Shown: positions 1 to 7,769, counted from the stretch's first letter. The stretch: DNA of 20,588 bases from UBA6770 sp965661115 (GCA_965661115.1 CBFICO010000038.1:1-20588); one strand, 5' to 3'. Notes: a model not told the origin generated them from the sequence alone. Translations and numbers: made by a program.

Positions 1-469
1 TTTCAACTGTGGCAGGTTTCATAGTATTTGTTGCTGTATCTCCTTTAATACCTGGTTCGGTATAGGTAACTTCCATTTCTACATACGCCGGAACTTCCGC
101 AGATAAAGCTCTTTCTTCATCAGCATGAAAAAGAATATCAACCATATCGCCTTCCTTTAGGAACTGTGGAGCGTTAATCAACTTCTCGTCTAAAAACGTT
201 TGTTCGTAATTAGAGGTATTCATAAAGTGGTAACCTTGGCTATCGTTGTACAAAAACTGATATTGTCTGTTTTCAATTCTTACCACATCAATTTTATGAC
301 CTGCGGGAAAAGTGTGGTCTAACACTTTACCAGAGGTTAAGCTTTTGATTTTTGTGCGCACAAAAGCAGGCCCTTTACCTGGTTTTACGTGCAAGAATTC
401 AATAATTTGAAAAAGGTCGTTGTTGTGATTGATACATAATCCGTTTTTTATATCTGATGTTGTTGCCAT
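1..469 (-). CDS. efp: Elongation factor P (3' end beyond the window)
   Basis: EF-P binds stalled ribosomes between the P and E sites and promotes peptide bond formation at consecutive prolines. My translation of the minus strand from the ATG at 467-469 gives MATTSDIKNGLCI, then the KOW-like domain I with the exposed loop KPGKGPAF, then the OB-fold with the YQFLY and YEQTF segments. About 156 residues are visible and the frame runs off the left edge; full EF-P is about 188 residues, so roughly 30 C-terminal residues are missing from view. Lys32 in the PGKG loop sits where modified lysine is found in E. coli; whether it is modified here cannot be told. The gene lies 37 bases downstream of the ABC ATPase gene and has its own TAnnTTTG box at 489-496, so it can be transcribed both alone and with the lpx operon. 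Confidence 0.95.
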   Translation of the reverse strand, partial: MATTSDIKNGLCINHNNDLFQIIEFLHVKPGKGPAFVRTKIKSLTSGKVLDHTFPAGHKIDVVRIENRQYQFLYNDSQGYHFMNTSNYEQTFLDEKLINAPQFLKEGDMVDILFHADEERALSAEVPAYVEMEVTYTEPGIKGDTATNTMKPATVE

Positions 470-488
470 AGTTTAAGCTTTATTCTTA

Positions 489-496
489 CAAATCTA
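489..496 (-). promoter_or_regulatory. Predicted -7 box of efp promoter
   Basis: The minus strand reads TAGATTTG, a perfect match to the Bacteroidota -7 consensus TAnnTTTG, with 19 bases between the box and the efp ATG. No clear -33 TTG was found at the usual spacing, where the upstream ABC gene is coding. Confidence 0.55.
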
Positions 497-506
497 GTTT
501 TTTGTG

Positions 507-1133
507 CTATTTGAAATCTGTGATATCTATCTTTTTGGTGCAAAAAAAGTGTTCGGCCTCAATGTTATTGGAGCAAACCACAATCATTCGTTCTTCTTGT
601 TGATTAAGAACCGAGTTTTTGTACCATTCAATACCATTTTTATCTAGGTTAGAAGTTGGTTCATCTAGCAGAACTAATTTAGCGTTACTGTATAATGCTA
701 AGCCTAATTTAATGCGCTGCTTCATGCCAGAAGAGTATGACTTAATGGGTTTATTGGGGTTGTATTCAATTTCTATTTTGTTAGCAAAGTCTGAGGTAGT
801 TTCAACCCCATTAAGCGTTTTGAAGTTTCTGTGAAAGGACAGAAACTCATCTAAATTAAACTCTTCAATTAACTCAAAATATGGGGTGCAAATAGCAATA
901 TGATTAAATACTTGCTGTACATCTACTATTCGTTGGTTCTGATCTATGTATTCTATTTTTCCCTCGTTTGGGCTAATCCAACCACTTAATAATTTAAGTA
1001 ATGTTGATTTTCCAGAACCATTTGGTCCGCTTACGTAGAGAGATTCACCTAACTGGAGTTTTAGCGAAAGGTTTCTAAAAATCCAATGTTTTTTATAGCG
1101 TTTCGAAACCTGATCTAATCGCAGGCTGTTCAT
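507..1133 (-). CDS. ABC transporter ATP-binding protein, no permease nearby
   Basis: This is a single 208-residue nucleotide-binding domain. It shows Walker A (GPNGSGKST, residues 36-44), the signature SSGMKQR (134-140), Walker B with its glutamate (LVLLDEP, 153-159) and the D-loop SNLD (161-164). The Q-loop glutamine appears replaced: the aligned segment is ICTPYFELIEE (81-91). The H-loop histidine also appears replaced, by Asn189 in VCSNN. No membrane subunit is encoded in the window, so the substrate is unknown. Its ATG overlaps the lpxA stop by one base (TAATG), which implies translational coupling to the lipid A operon. I recall similar ATPases with an APYLELIEE-like segment in other Flavobacteria, so the changes are probably a family trait and not decay. 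A CcmA-like role is possible but unsupported. Confidence 0.85.
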   Translation of the reverse strand: MNSLRLDQVSKRYKKHWIFRNLSLKLQLGESLYVSGPNGSGKSTLLKLLSGWISPNEGKIEYIDQNQRIVDVQQVFNHIAICTPYFELIEEFNLDEFLSFHRNFKTLNGVETTSDFANKIEIEYNPNKPIKSYSSGMKQRIKLGLALYSNAKLVLLDEPTSNLDKNGIEWYKNSVLNQQEERMIVVCSNNIEAEHFFCTKKIDITDFK

Positions 1134-1909
1134 TACTGAAGGCCTTTAATTAGTCCGTTCTTGGAATTCTTTATGAAATTGAGGATAATTTCTTTTTCTG
1201 GACAGTCGGCAATTTCAGATTCTATTATCTCAATACCTTTAGAAATGTTTTTGTTCTGGACAAAGAGAATTCTGTATATATCCTCAATAGTTTTTATGGA
1301 AGATTCGGCGTATCCTCTGCGCTTAAGTCCAATAGAATTTACTCCAATAAACGATAGTGGTTCTTTAGCTACTTTGATAAAGGGGGGAACGTCTTTTCTA
1401 ATTCTACTGGTTCCTCCAACAAATGCGTGTGTTCCTACATGAGTAAATTGTTGACCGCCTACCATGCCTTCAATAACAGCGTAATCATCTATAGTAATGT
1501 GTCCACTGAGGCCGGTAGCGTTGGCAATTATTACGTTATTTCCTATAATACAGTCATGTGCAACATGAACATATGCCATTAAAAGGCAGTTGTTTCCAAC
1601 TACAGTTTTCCACCGGTCAATAGTTCCTTTGTGAATCGTAACTGCTTCTCTTATGATAGTATTGTCCCCAATTTCTACAGTAGTTTTTTCACCTTTGTAT
1701 TTGAGGTCTTGCGAATCAGCTGAGATTACAGCAGTAGGGAAAATCTTACAGTTTTTTCCAATTCTTGCCCCGTCAAAAATGGCAACATTAGGACCAATCC
1801 ATGTGCCTTCTCCAATTTCTACATCACCGTAAATAGTGGTGAATGGCCCTATCTCTACGTTCTTCCCAATTTTAGCATTTGGGTTTATTTCGGCATTTGG
1901 ATGTATCAT
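1133..1909 (-). CDS. lpxA: Acyl-ACP--UDP-N-acetylglucosamine O-acyltransferase
   Basis: LpxA performs the first step of lipid A synthesis, moving a 3-hydroxyacyl chain from ACP to the 3-OH of UDP-GlcNAc in the cytoplasm. The 258-residue protein starts MIHPNAEINPNAKIG and shows hexapeptide repeats of a left-handed beta-helix over about residues 1-190, followed by an alpha-helical C-terminal domain. The catalytic histidine is His118 in HVAHDC (His125 in E. coli). The SQDLKYKGE stretch (66-74) and the REAVTIHKGT stretch match the substrate-binding segments of the family. Length is close to the E. coli 262. It lies 5 bases after lpxC-fabZ, and its stop overlaps the next start by one base. The chain-length ruler cannot be judged with confidence by eye. 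Confidence 0.97.
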   Translation of the reverse strand: MIHPNAEINPNAKIGKNVEIGPFTTIYGDVEIGEGTWIGPNVAIFDGARIGKNCKIFPTAVISADSQDLKYKGEKTTVEIGDNTIIREAVTIHKGTIDRWKTVVGNNCLLMAYVHVAHDCIIGNNVIIANATGLSGHITIDDYAVIEGMVGGQQFTHVGTHAFVGGTSRIRKDVPPFIKVAKEPLSFIGVNSIGLKRRGYAESSIKTIEDIYRILFVQNKNISKGIEIIESEIADCPEKEIILNFIKNSKNGLIKGLQ

Positions 1910-1914
1910 TAAAT

Positions 1915-3315
1915 CTATTTGTCTTTAATTACCTGAGCCATTAATTCGCCTTCTGTAGCCAATTTTCCTCCTACATAAGCACGGGCTCTCATAACACAAA
2001 TACCACGGCGGATAGGTTGGATAAGTTTACACTCCATAACAACGGTATCTCCTGGAATTACTTTTCGCTTGAATTTTACTTTATCTATTTTCATAAAGTA
2101 GGTAGAGTAATTCTCTGGGTCTTCAACAGAGTTTAATACCAGAATTCCTCCTGTTTGGGCCATAGCCTCAATTTGTAATACGCCTGGCATAACAGGGTTA
2201 CCTGGGAAGTGTCCTTCAAAATATTCTTCGTTTCTGGTTACATGCTTAATTCCTACAACTTTTTCACCGGTAAGCTCTATGATTTTATCTACCAATAAGA
2301 AAGGGTACCTGTGCGGTAACAAGCTGGTAATTTTATCGATATCCATAACTGGCTCGATGGTATCGTCATAAACTGGAGCTTGGTTTTCTTCGGCTTTAAT
2401 TTTAGCCTTGATAAGTTTACCAAAGTTCACGTTACCAAAGTGACCTGGACGAGCGGCCAGAATATGTCCTTTTATTGGGCGACCAACTAGTGCTAAATCA
2501 CCCACAATATCTAACAGTTTATGTCTAGCAGGTTCGTTTTCGAATTGAAGGTTCACATTGTTTAAAATACCAATCCCAGCAGACTCTAGCTCAGATTTAT
2601 CTCTACTAAAAGTTTCTGCTAAACGGTTCTTTTCTGCTTCTTCAAGCTCTGTATCTACCATTACAATGGCATTGTCAACGTCACCCCCTTTTATAAGCCC
2701 TGCATTCACTAATTGAATCAACTCTCTTAAGAAAACAAAGGTGCGGCAATTGGAAATTTCACTTTCAAATTCTCCTAAGTGGTACATAGAAGCGTGCTGT
2801 GTTCCAAGTAGTGGAGAGTTGTAATCTACCATTACGGTAACTCTAAACTCACCTCCAATGGTGGGAACTGCCAACATTTCAATTTTCTTATCTACGTCTT
2901 CATAGGTCAAGTTTTCTTTAAGAACGTAGTAGTTTTTATCGAAGCCTTGTTTTTTTATTCCAACTTTGTTAATTGCCTCAACAAAGTGCTTTGCGCTACC
3001 ATCAAGTATTGGAATTTCGGGACCATCTATTTCAATAAGTGCATTATCAATCCCTAAACCATAAAGAGCGGCGAGTAGGTGTTCTGTGGTGTGAACTTCT
3101 GCATCACCTTGTTTAAGTGAGGTTCCTCTTTGAGTATGAAAGACGTTATCTACATCTGCTTTTACTTCTGGTTCACCTTCTAAATCAACGCGTTTAAAAA
3201 CAAACCAATGATTTTCTGGTGCAGGTTTTACTGTAATGTTTACCTGTTTTCCGGTATGTAAACCAGCACCTGAAATACTGAAGGATGCTTGAAGCGTTTT
3301 TTGCTTGTCACTCAT
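1915..3315 (-). CDS. lpxC-fabZ: Bifunctional LpxC deacetylase / FabZ dehydratase
   Basis: One 466-residue chain joins two enzymes. Residues 1 to about 305 are LpxC, the zinc deacetylase that commits UDP-3-O-acyl-GlcNAc to lipid A. It shows TTEHLLAAL with Glu78 and zinc ligand His79, the pair His265 and Asp269 in RHKLLDIVGD, and the catalytic His292 in RPGHFGN. After a short linker (about 306-325), residues 326-466 form FabZ, the 3-hydroxyacyl-ACP dehydratase of fatty acid synthesis, with PHRYPFLLVD, catalytic His369 in GHFPGNPVMPG and Glu383 in QIEAMAQ. This fusion is well known in Bacteroidota. Both halves keep their catalytic residues, so both should be active. The gene begins 4 bases after lpxD. 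Because both enzymes use 3-hydroxyacyl-ACP-derived material, the fusion fixes their ratio at 1:1. Confidence 0.97.
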   Translation of the reverse strand: MSDKQKTLQASFSISGAGLHTGKQVNITVKPAPENHWFVFKRVDLEGEPEVKADVDNVFHTQRGTSLKQGDAEVHTTEHLLAALYGLGIDNALIEIDGPEIPILDGSAKHFVEAINKVGIKKQGFDKNYYVLKENLTYEDVDKKIEMLAVPTIGGEFRVTVMVDYNSPLLGTQHASMYHLGEFESEISNCRTFVFLRELIQLVNAGLIKGGDVDNAIVMVDTELEEAEKNRLAETFSRDKSELESAGIGILNNVNLQFENEPARHKLLDIVGDLALVGRPIKGHILAARPGHFGNVNFGKLIKAKIKAEENQAPVYDDTIEPVMDIDKITSLLPHRYPFLLVDKIIELTGEKVVGIKHVTRNEEYFEGHFPGNPVMPGVLQIEAMAQTGGILVLNSVEDPENYSTYFMKIDKVKFKRKVIPGDTVVMECKLIQPIRRGICVMRARAYVGGKLATEGELMAQVIKDK

Positions 3316-3319
3316 AATT

Positions 3320-4360
3320 CTAGTTACTTTTTGGGCTAACTATCTTTTGTAGATTATCTATTCTGCTTTTAAGGTTGGTTAGGTTTTTAAATAAAACGTA
3401 GGCTCTTTTGTAATCTCCAATTGGAATAGCAGGAGAACCTTGCCAGATTGAGTTTTCTTCTGTAATGGTTATGCCAATACCCGACTGGGCTGCAATTTTA
3501 ACTCCGTCGGCAATAGTTAAATGTCCAACTATACCCACTTGACCACCAATCATACAGTTCTTGCCAATTTTTGTGGAGCCAGCAACACCACACTGTGCTG
3601 CCATAACGGTGTTTTCACCTATTTCAACATTGTGTGCAATTTGGATAAGATTATCCAGCTTTACTCCTTTACGAATAATGGTAGAACCTAATGTTCCCCT
3701 ATCAATACAGGTATTTGCACCAATTTCTACGTGGTCTTCAATCACCACATTTCCAATATGAATTACTTTTTGATAGTTGTTTTCTGAATTTGGTGCAAAA
3801 CCAAATCCGTCACCACCAATTATTACTCCTGAATATATCTTACAGTCTTTACCAATTACACAATCGTCTTGGATAATTGCACCTGACTGAATTACAGTAT
3901 TCTCACCAATTTTTGCTTGCTCACCAATGTAAACATTTCCATAAATTTTAGCACCGTTTTCTATGATTGCACCGGCCATTACGGTGGTATTTGGTCCAAT
4001 ATAAACTTGATCTCCTGTAGAAGCATTTTCAGAAATGGTTGCGCTAGCATCGATACCTGTTTTATTTGATTTGTACTGGTGGTATAACTCTAGAACTTTT
4101 GCAAAACTCATTCTAGCGTCATCTACCCAAACAAGCGTTAGGGTATCTTTTACGGGCTTTTCTAATTTAAATGATTTGTCGATTATACAAACAGAAGCGT
4201 CTGTGTTGTAAACGTGTTCGATATACGCGTCGTTAGATAAGAAAGTAAGTGCATTAGGAACACCTTCCTCTATTTTGGCTAGCTGGTTAACAGTGCTATT
4301 GGAATTACCTTCAATGGTTCCGTTTAGCAGTTCTGCGACTTGAGTTGCAGTGAATTCCAT
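3320..4360 (-). CDS. lpxD: UDP-3-O-(3-hydroxyacyl)glucosamine N-acyltransferase
   Basis: LpxD adds the second 3-hydroxyacyl chain, to the 2-amino group exposed by LpxC. The 346-residue product has an N-terminal uridine-binding domain (about 1-100, starting MEFTATQVAELLNG), a long left-handed beta-helix of hexapeptide repeats (about 101-310), and a C-terminal helix (about 315-340). The catalytic histidine is His243 in LIQIAHNVEIG; IGGDGFGFAP (181-190) is another family hallmark. Length matches the family (about 340). It is the first of the three tightly spaced lpx genes and has its own predicted promoter with -7 and -33 elements in the 129-base gap upstream, so the lpx operon probably starts here. 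Confidence 0.97.
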   Translation of the reverse strand: MEFTATQVAELLNGTIEGNSNSTVNQLAKIEEGVPNALTFLSNDAYIEHVYNTDASVCIIDKSFKLEKPVKDTLTLVWVDDARMSFAKVLELYHQYKSNKTGIDASATISENASTGDQVYIGPNTTVMAGAIIENGAKIYGNVYIGEQAKIGENTVIQSGAIIQDDCVIGKDCKIYSGVIIGGDGFGFAPNSENNYQKVIHIGNVVIEDHVEIGANTCIDRGTLGSTIIRKGVKLDNLIQIAHNVEIGENTVMAAQCGVAGSTKIGKNCMIGGQVGIVGHLTIADGVKIAAQSGIGITITEENSIWQGSPAIPIGDYKRAYVLFKNLTNLKSRIDNLQKIVSPKSN

Positions 4361-4405
4361 TTAGTGTTTTAAAAGTTTAAGTAACTGATATACAATTCCT
4401 TCTGA

Positions 4406-4422
4406 AAGCCTTGTAAAGGCTT
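4406..4422. repeat. Inverted repeat at the lpxD transcription start
   Basis: A perfect 7-base inverted repeat, AAGCCTT-GTA-AAGGCTT, lies directly next to the lpxD -7 box (4423-4430), so it would cover the predicted start of transcription and the first bases of the mRNA. It could be an operator or a 5' hairpin. No T-run follows on either strand, so it is a poor terminator for the upstream HD gene. Confidence 0.5.
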
Positions 4423-4450
4423 CAAAAATAATACAAAATTGAACGGGCAA
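4423..4450 (-). promoter_or_regulatory. Predicted promoter of the lpxD operon
   Basis: On the minus strand, TTG at 4450-4448 is followed after 17 bases by TATTTTTG at 4430-4423, fitting the flavobacterial pattern of a -33 TTG and a -7 TAnnTTTG. This is the only promoter in the window where I find both elements. The predicted leader is about 55-60 bases. Confidence 0.65.
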
Positions 4451-4489
4451 TTTTGGCTAAATAGAACTTTTCAACACCGATGCAATAAC

Positions 4490-5728
4490 TTAAAATGCAG
4501 GGTAGCATAGATAGTGTTTTGTAACGGGTTCTGACATGGCTGATATGTTAAACAAATCAGCAGCTTGAGCTATATCTTGAACACTCCCATCTTTATGCAG
4601 CATATTTATGTCTCCTTTGCCAATGGTGTAGGCTCTATTGTCAATTATACCTTTAAAAACAATGTGGCTTACCTCATCTAAAGAACAATTTAGGTACTTT
4701 GAAGCTTGTTCAACATTTTGCTCTAAAACCGATTTGTCGATAGGTGAGCTTTGGAGTTTTACTTTTAGTAACCTTCTGTTTACCAAGCCTTTTGATAAGT
4801 AGCTTAAAACTAAGTCATCGGATTTTTGCCAGATTTTTATAGCACTCAGAATATCATAGTCATCAAGCTGAGCAAAAGCATCTATTGTGTTTTCATTGGA
4901 ATGCAATTCGCTTTTTGACACATCGTTATACAAGAATATTTGTAATGCAGGTGAGCACGGTAATTGAACTCCCGAGCGTGCAAGTTGTTTTGCTCGTTTT
5001 AGAATTTGAAGCAACATACTCTCGGCAGACAAAACGGTTTTGTGAAGATAAACTTGCCAATACATTAACCTTCTGGCTACCAAAAACTTTTCAATACTGT
5101 AAATGCCTTTTTGCTCAACTACCAAGTTGCCATCAGATACATTGAGCATTTTTATTATGCGATCCACGCCAATTATCCCTTCAGAAACTCCTGTAAAAAA
5201 GCTGTCTCTTCTCAGGTAATCCAGTCTATCCATATCTAACTGGCTAGAAACTAGTTGGTTCAAGAATTTTTTAGGATGATCATTTCTAAATATTTGAATC
5301 GCTACTTCTAGCGCTCCATTAAACTCAGCGTTGAGTTTGTCCATAAAAATTTCGGACAATTGCTCATGACTAACGCCCTCTACAATGCTGTTTTCAAGAG
5401 TATGAGAATAAGGTCCGTGGCCAATATCGTGCAGTAAAATGGCTATGGTAACCCCAATGGCTTCTTCTTCTGTTATTTCTTCACCTTTTGATCGAATAAC
5501 ATCAATAGCTTTGCTCATAAGGTGCATTGCACCAATGGCATGCTGAAATCGAGTATGATTTGCGCCGCTGTAAACTATATTGGTGAGCCCGAGTTGAGTT
5601 ATTCTTCTTAATCGTTGAAAATAAGGGTGTTCAATAAGGTCGAAAATAATTTCGTACGGAATTGTAATAAAGCCGTAAACAGGGTCGTTTAGAATTTTTC
5701 GTTTTTTGTTGTGCACAGTTGCTTTCAA
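4490..5728 (-). CDS. HD-domain phosphohydrolase, dGTPase/SAMHD1-like
   Basis: This is a metal-dependent HD-superfamily hydrolase of about 412 residues. Counting from the TTG at 5728, the metal-binding set is His63 (HTRFQHAIG), His100-Asp101 (LLHDIGHGPYSHTLE) and an aspartate in LDMDRLDYLRRD (165-176). HD proteins of this shape include dNTP triphosphohydrolases and SAMHD1-like enzymes; the substrate here is not known. No ATG is available at the 5' end: the frame offers TTG at 5728 or GTG at 5716 (giving MHNKKRKILNDPVYG), and a -7 box ends 13 bases before the TTG. The GTG is equally plausible. It is divergent from porX with only 36 bases between, and sits upstream of the lpx operon in the same direction with a 129-base gap. 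Confidence 0.85.
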   Translation of the reverse strand: MKATVHNKKRKILNDPVYGFITIPYEIIFDLIEHPYFQRLRRITQLGLTNIVYSGANHTRFQHAIGAMHLMSKAIDVIRSKGEEITEEEAIGVTIAILLHDIGHGPYSHTLENSIVEGVSHEQLSEIFMDKLNAEFNGALEVAIQIFRNDHPKKFLNQLVSSQLDMDRLDYLRRDSFFTGVSEGIIGVDRIIKMLNVSDGNLVVEQKGIYSIEKFLVARRLMYWQVYLHKTVLSAESMLLQILKRAKQLARSGVQLPCSPALQIFLYNDVSKSELHSNENTIDAFAQLDDYDILSAIKIWQKSDDLVLSYLSKGLVNRRLLKVKLQSSPIDKSVLEQNVEQASKYLNCSLDEVSHIVFKGIIDNRAYTIGKGDINMLHKDGSVQDIAQAADLFNISAMSEPVTKHYLCYPAF

Positions 5729-5741
5729 AAAAATTAGATAC

Positions 5742-5749
5742 CAAAAGTA
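5742..5749 (-). promoter_or_regulatory. Predicted -7 box of the HD hydrolase gene
   Basis: The minus strand reads TACTTTTG, a perfect TAnnTTTG, 13 bases before the TTG start and 25 before the alternative GTG. It lies in the 36-base gap shared with the divergent porX gene. I find no matching TAnnTTTG for porX on the plus strand. Confidence 0.5.
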
Positions 5750-5764
5750 AGATAAGCAGGGTTT

Positions 5765-7315
5765 ATGGAAGAAGTTAAGATTTTATGGGCAGATGATGAG
5801 ATAGATTTATTGAAACCTCACATTTTGTTTTTAGAAGATAAAGGCTATAAAGTTTTTACTACCAACAATGGCTACGAGGCCATAGAATACTTGGAGTATG
5901 AGCAAATGGATATTGTTTTTCTCGATGAAAATATGCCAGGCTTATCGGGCCTTGAAACACTTGAGATAATCAAAGAAAAAGATGCCTCTTTACCTGTTGT
6001 AATGATTACAAAAAGTGAAGAGGAGTATATTATGGAAGACGCCATTGGGGCCAAAATTTCTGATTACTTAATAAAACCAGTAAACCCAAAACAAATATTG
6101 CTTTCGGTTAAGAAAAACTTGGATAAAAAACGTTTGGTGTCGGCTAAAACCACCTCTAATTATCAGCAGGAGTTTAGGCAAATTAGTATGCGTCTAAACG
6201 ATAGAATGGATGCCGAAGAATGGAAAGATTTATACAAGAAGTTAGTGCATTGGGAGATAGAATTAGATGCTTCTGAAGACCAAGGAATGGAAGGAATTAT
6301 CCAAATGCAAAAAACTGAGGCAAATAATGTTTTCAGCAACTTTTATAAGGACAATTACCTTGACTGGATAAATGGTAGAGTAGAGGATGCTCCAATTATG
6401 TCACACACGCTTTTATCTAAAAAGGTTTTACCAGTAATAAATGAAGATGGTGAGTTTCCGACGGTGGTAATCTGTTTAGATAATTTCCGTTTTGATCAAT
6501 GGAGAGCTATTCGCTCAAAAATGTCTGAGCTATTCAGAATAGATAGTGAGGATATGTATTATAGCGTAATTCCTACCGCCACATCGTTTTCCAGAAATGC
6601 TCTTTTTGCGGGTTTGTTGCCAACAGAGTTAGAGTCTCGATTTGGGAAACAATGGGATACAGAAGAGGGTCAGAATGTTAAGGAATCTCAGTTAGTTGAT
6701 GCCTTGCTTAAACTACATGGAAAGTCAATTAAATCTGAAGTGGTAGTAGTTGACGGGCTTGAAGATGGTAAAAAGTTGCACGATAAAATTGCAGAATACA
6801 TGCACAACGATTTGCTGGTTTTGAGTTTCAATTTTGTGGATATGCTAACACATTCAAAAACTGACATGGAGGTTATTAAAGAATTAGCAGACGATGAGTC
6901 GGCATATCGTTCGGTTACTTCTTCTTGGTTTGATCATTCACCGCTTCTAGACATTCTAAAGTATTTCAGTAAAAAAAAGGTTCCAGTGCATTTTACTTCA
7001 GATCACGGTAGTGTTAGAGTTAAAAACCCAGTTAAAGTAATAGGAGACAGGAATACAAACACCAACTTGCGGTACAAACGAGGTAAAACCCTCAATTACA
7101 ATGAGAAGGACGTGTTTGAAGTTAAAAATCCTTCAGAAGCACATTTGCCTGTAAACCATATTTCTTCACGCTACATTTTTGCCAAGGCAGAAGATTTTTT
7201 TGTGTACCCAAATAATTACAACCATTTTGCTCAGCATTATAAAAATACCTTTCAACATGGAGGTATTTCTTTAGAGGAAATCCTTGTGCCATTTGTAACC
7301 CTATCACCAAAATAA
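5765..7315 (+). CDS. porX: PorX-type response regulator with PglZ phosphatase domain
   Basis: PorX controls type IX secretion and gliding genes together with the histidine kinase PorY and an ECF sigma factor. The 516-residue protein begins with a receiver domain (about 1-120): acidic pair Asp10-Asp11, phospho-acceptor Asp54 in FLDENMPG, Thr82 and Lys104 in YLIKP. A helical linker (about 125-200) leads to a PglZ-like alkaline-phosphatase-superfamily domain (about 205-516). Its likely metal ligands are Asp239, Thr271 (nucleophile position, in PTATSFSRN), Asp359, His363, Asp413-His414 (TSDHGS) and His498. All expected residues are present. The length is close to P. gingivalis PorX (about 518). 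tsaE begins one base after its stop, so the two are co-transcribed. No kinase or secretion gene lies in the window. Confidence 0.93.
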   Translation: MEEVKILWADDEIDLLKPHILFLEDKGYKVFTTNNGYEAIEYLEYEQMDIVFLDENMPGLSGLETLEIIKEKDASLPVVMITKSEEEYIMEDAIGAKISDYLIKPVNPKQILLSVKKNLDKKRLVSAKTTSNYQQEFRQISMRLNDRMDAEEWKDLYKKLVHWEIELDASEDQGMEGIIQMQKTEANNVFSNFYKDNYLDWINGRVEDAPIMSHTLLSKKVLPVINEDGEFPTVVICLDNFRFDQWRAIRSKMSELFRIDSEDMYYSVIPTATSFSRNALFAGLLPTELESRFGKQWDTEEGQNVKESQLVDALLKLHGKSIKSEVVVVDGLEDGKKLHDKIAEYMHNDLLVLSFNFVDMLTHSKTDMEVIKELADDESAYRSVTSSWFDHSPLLDILKYFSKKKVPVHFTSDHGSVRVKNPVKVIGDRNTNTNLRYKRGKTLNYNEKDVFEVKNPSEAHLPVNHISSRYIFAKAEDFFVYPNNYNHFAQHYKNTFQHGGISLEEILVPFVTLSPK

Positions 7316-7316
7316 T

Positions 7317-7730
7317 ATGAAGGTTACTGCAAATTCAGTGGAAGATTATGATGCAATTGCAAACGTATTACTGAGCCAATTTAAGGAACAGCAGGTCTTT
7401 GCCTTTGTGGGCAAAATGGGAGCAGGTAAAACCACATTTATAAAATCTATTTGCAAGAAATTAGGGGTTGAGGAAATGGTTTCAAGTCCAACATTTTCCC
7501 TTGTAAATGAGTATGGAGCAGGCAAGTCCGTTGTATATCATTTCGATATGTACCGAATAGAGGATGAATCGGAAGCGCAAAATATTGGATTTCAAGAATA
7601 TTTGCAGAGTGGGAATTACTGCTTTATTGAGTGGCCAGATAAAGTAAGCTCATATCTACCAGAAGAGTTAGTTGTTGTAAAAATTGAGGAAGCTAACGGA
7701 AGTAGAAATATAACAGCACAACTTGCATAA
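7317..7730 (+). CDS. tsaE: tRNA t6A biosynthesis ATPase TsaE
   Basis: TsaE is the small ATPase that works with TsaB and TsaD to transfer the threonylcarbamoyl group to A37 of ANN-decoding tRNAs. The 137-residue protein has a P-loop, GKMGAGKTT (32-40), the switch-like SSPTFSL (56-62), the HFDMYR motif with Asp77 (75-80) and the IEWP motif (104-107), all typical of the family. Length is slightly below the E. coli 153. It starts one base after the porX stop and is probably made from the porX transcript. ald follows after 39 bases with its own predicted promoter. Confidence 0.95.
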   Translation: MKVTANSVEDYDAIANVLLSQFKEQQVFAFVGKMGAGKTTFIKSICKKLGVEEMVSSPTFSLVNEYGAGKSVVYHFDMYRIEDESEAQNIGFQEYLQSGNYCFIEWPDKVSSYLPEELVVVKIEEANGSRNITAQLA

Positions 7731-7742
7731 GTGCATGCTTTC

Positions 7743-7763
7743 AAGATAGGGTTTAACTATCTT
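7743..7763. repeat. Inverted repeat overlapping the ald -7 box
   Basis: AAGATAG (7743-7749) and CTATCTT (7757-7763) form a perfect 7-base inverted repeat with a 7-base loop. The right arm overlaps the predicted ald -7 box at 7758-7765. It could be an operator for ald or a weak hairpin ending the porX-tsaE mRNA; the trailing TTTG is too short for a classical terminator. Confidence 0.4.
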
Positions 7764-7765
7764 TG
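7758..7765 (+). promoter_or_regulatory. Predicted -7 box of ald, start codon 4 bases away
   Basis: TATCTTTG is a perfect TAnnTTTG box. Only four bases separate it from the ald ATG at 7770, so the predicted transcription start falls on or next to the start codon. No TTG lies 17-23 bases upstream. Confidence 0.5.
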
Positions 7766-7769
7766 AGTT

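Noticed and set aside
1161..1442. Antisense open frame inside lpxA, and similar ones inside lpxD, yifB, hldD and alaS
   Set aside because: They lie entirely opposite strongly conserved genes, have no recognisable protein features, and are expected by-products of codon usage.
4361..4489. A terminator for the HD gene in the gap before lpxD
   Set aside because: The only hairpin there lacks a U-run on the minus strand and lies at the lpxD promoter, so an operator or leader role fits better.
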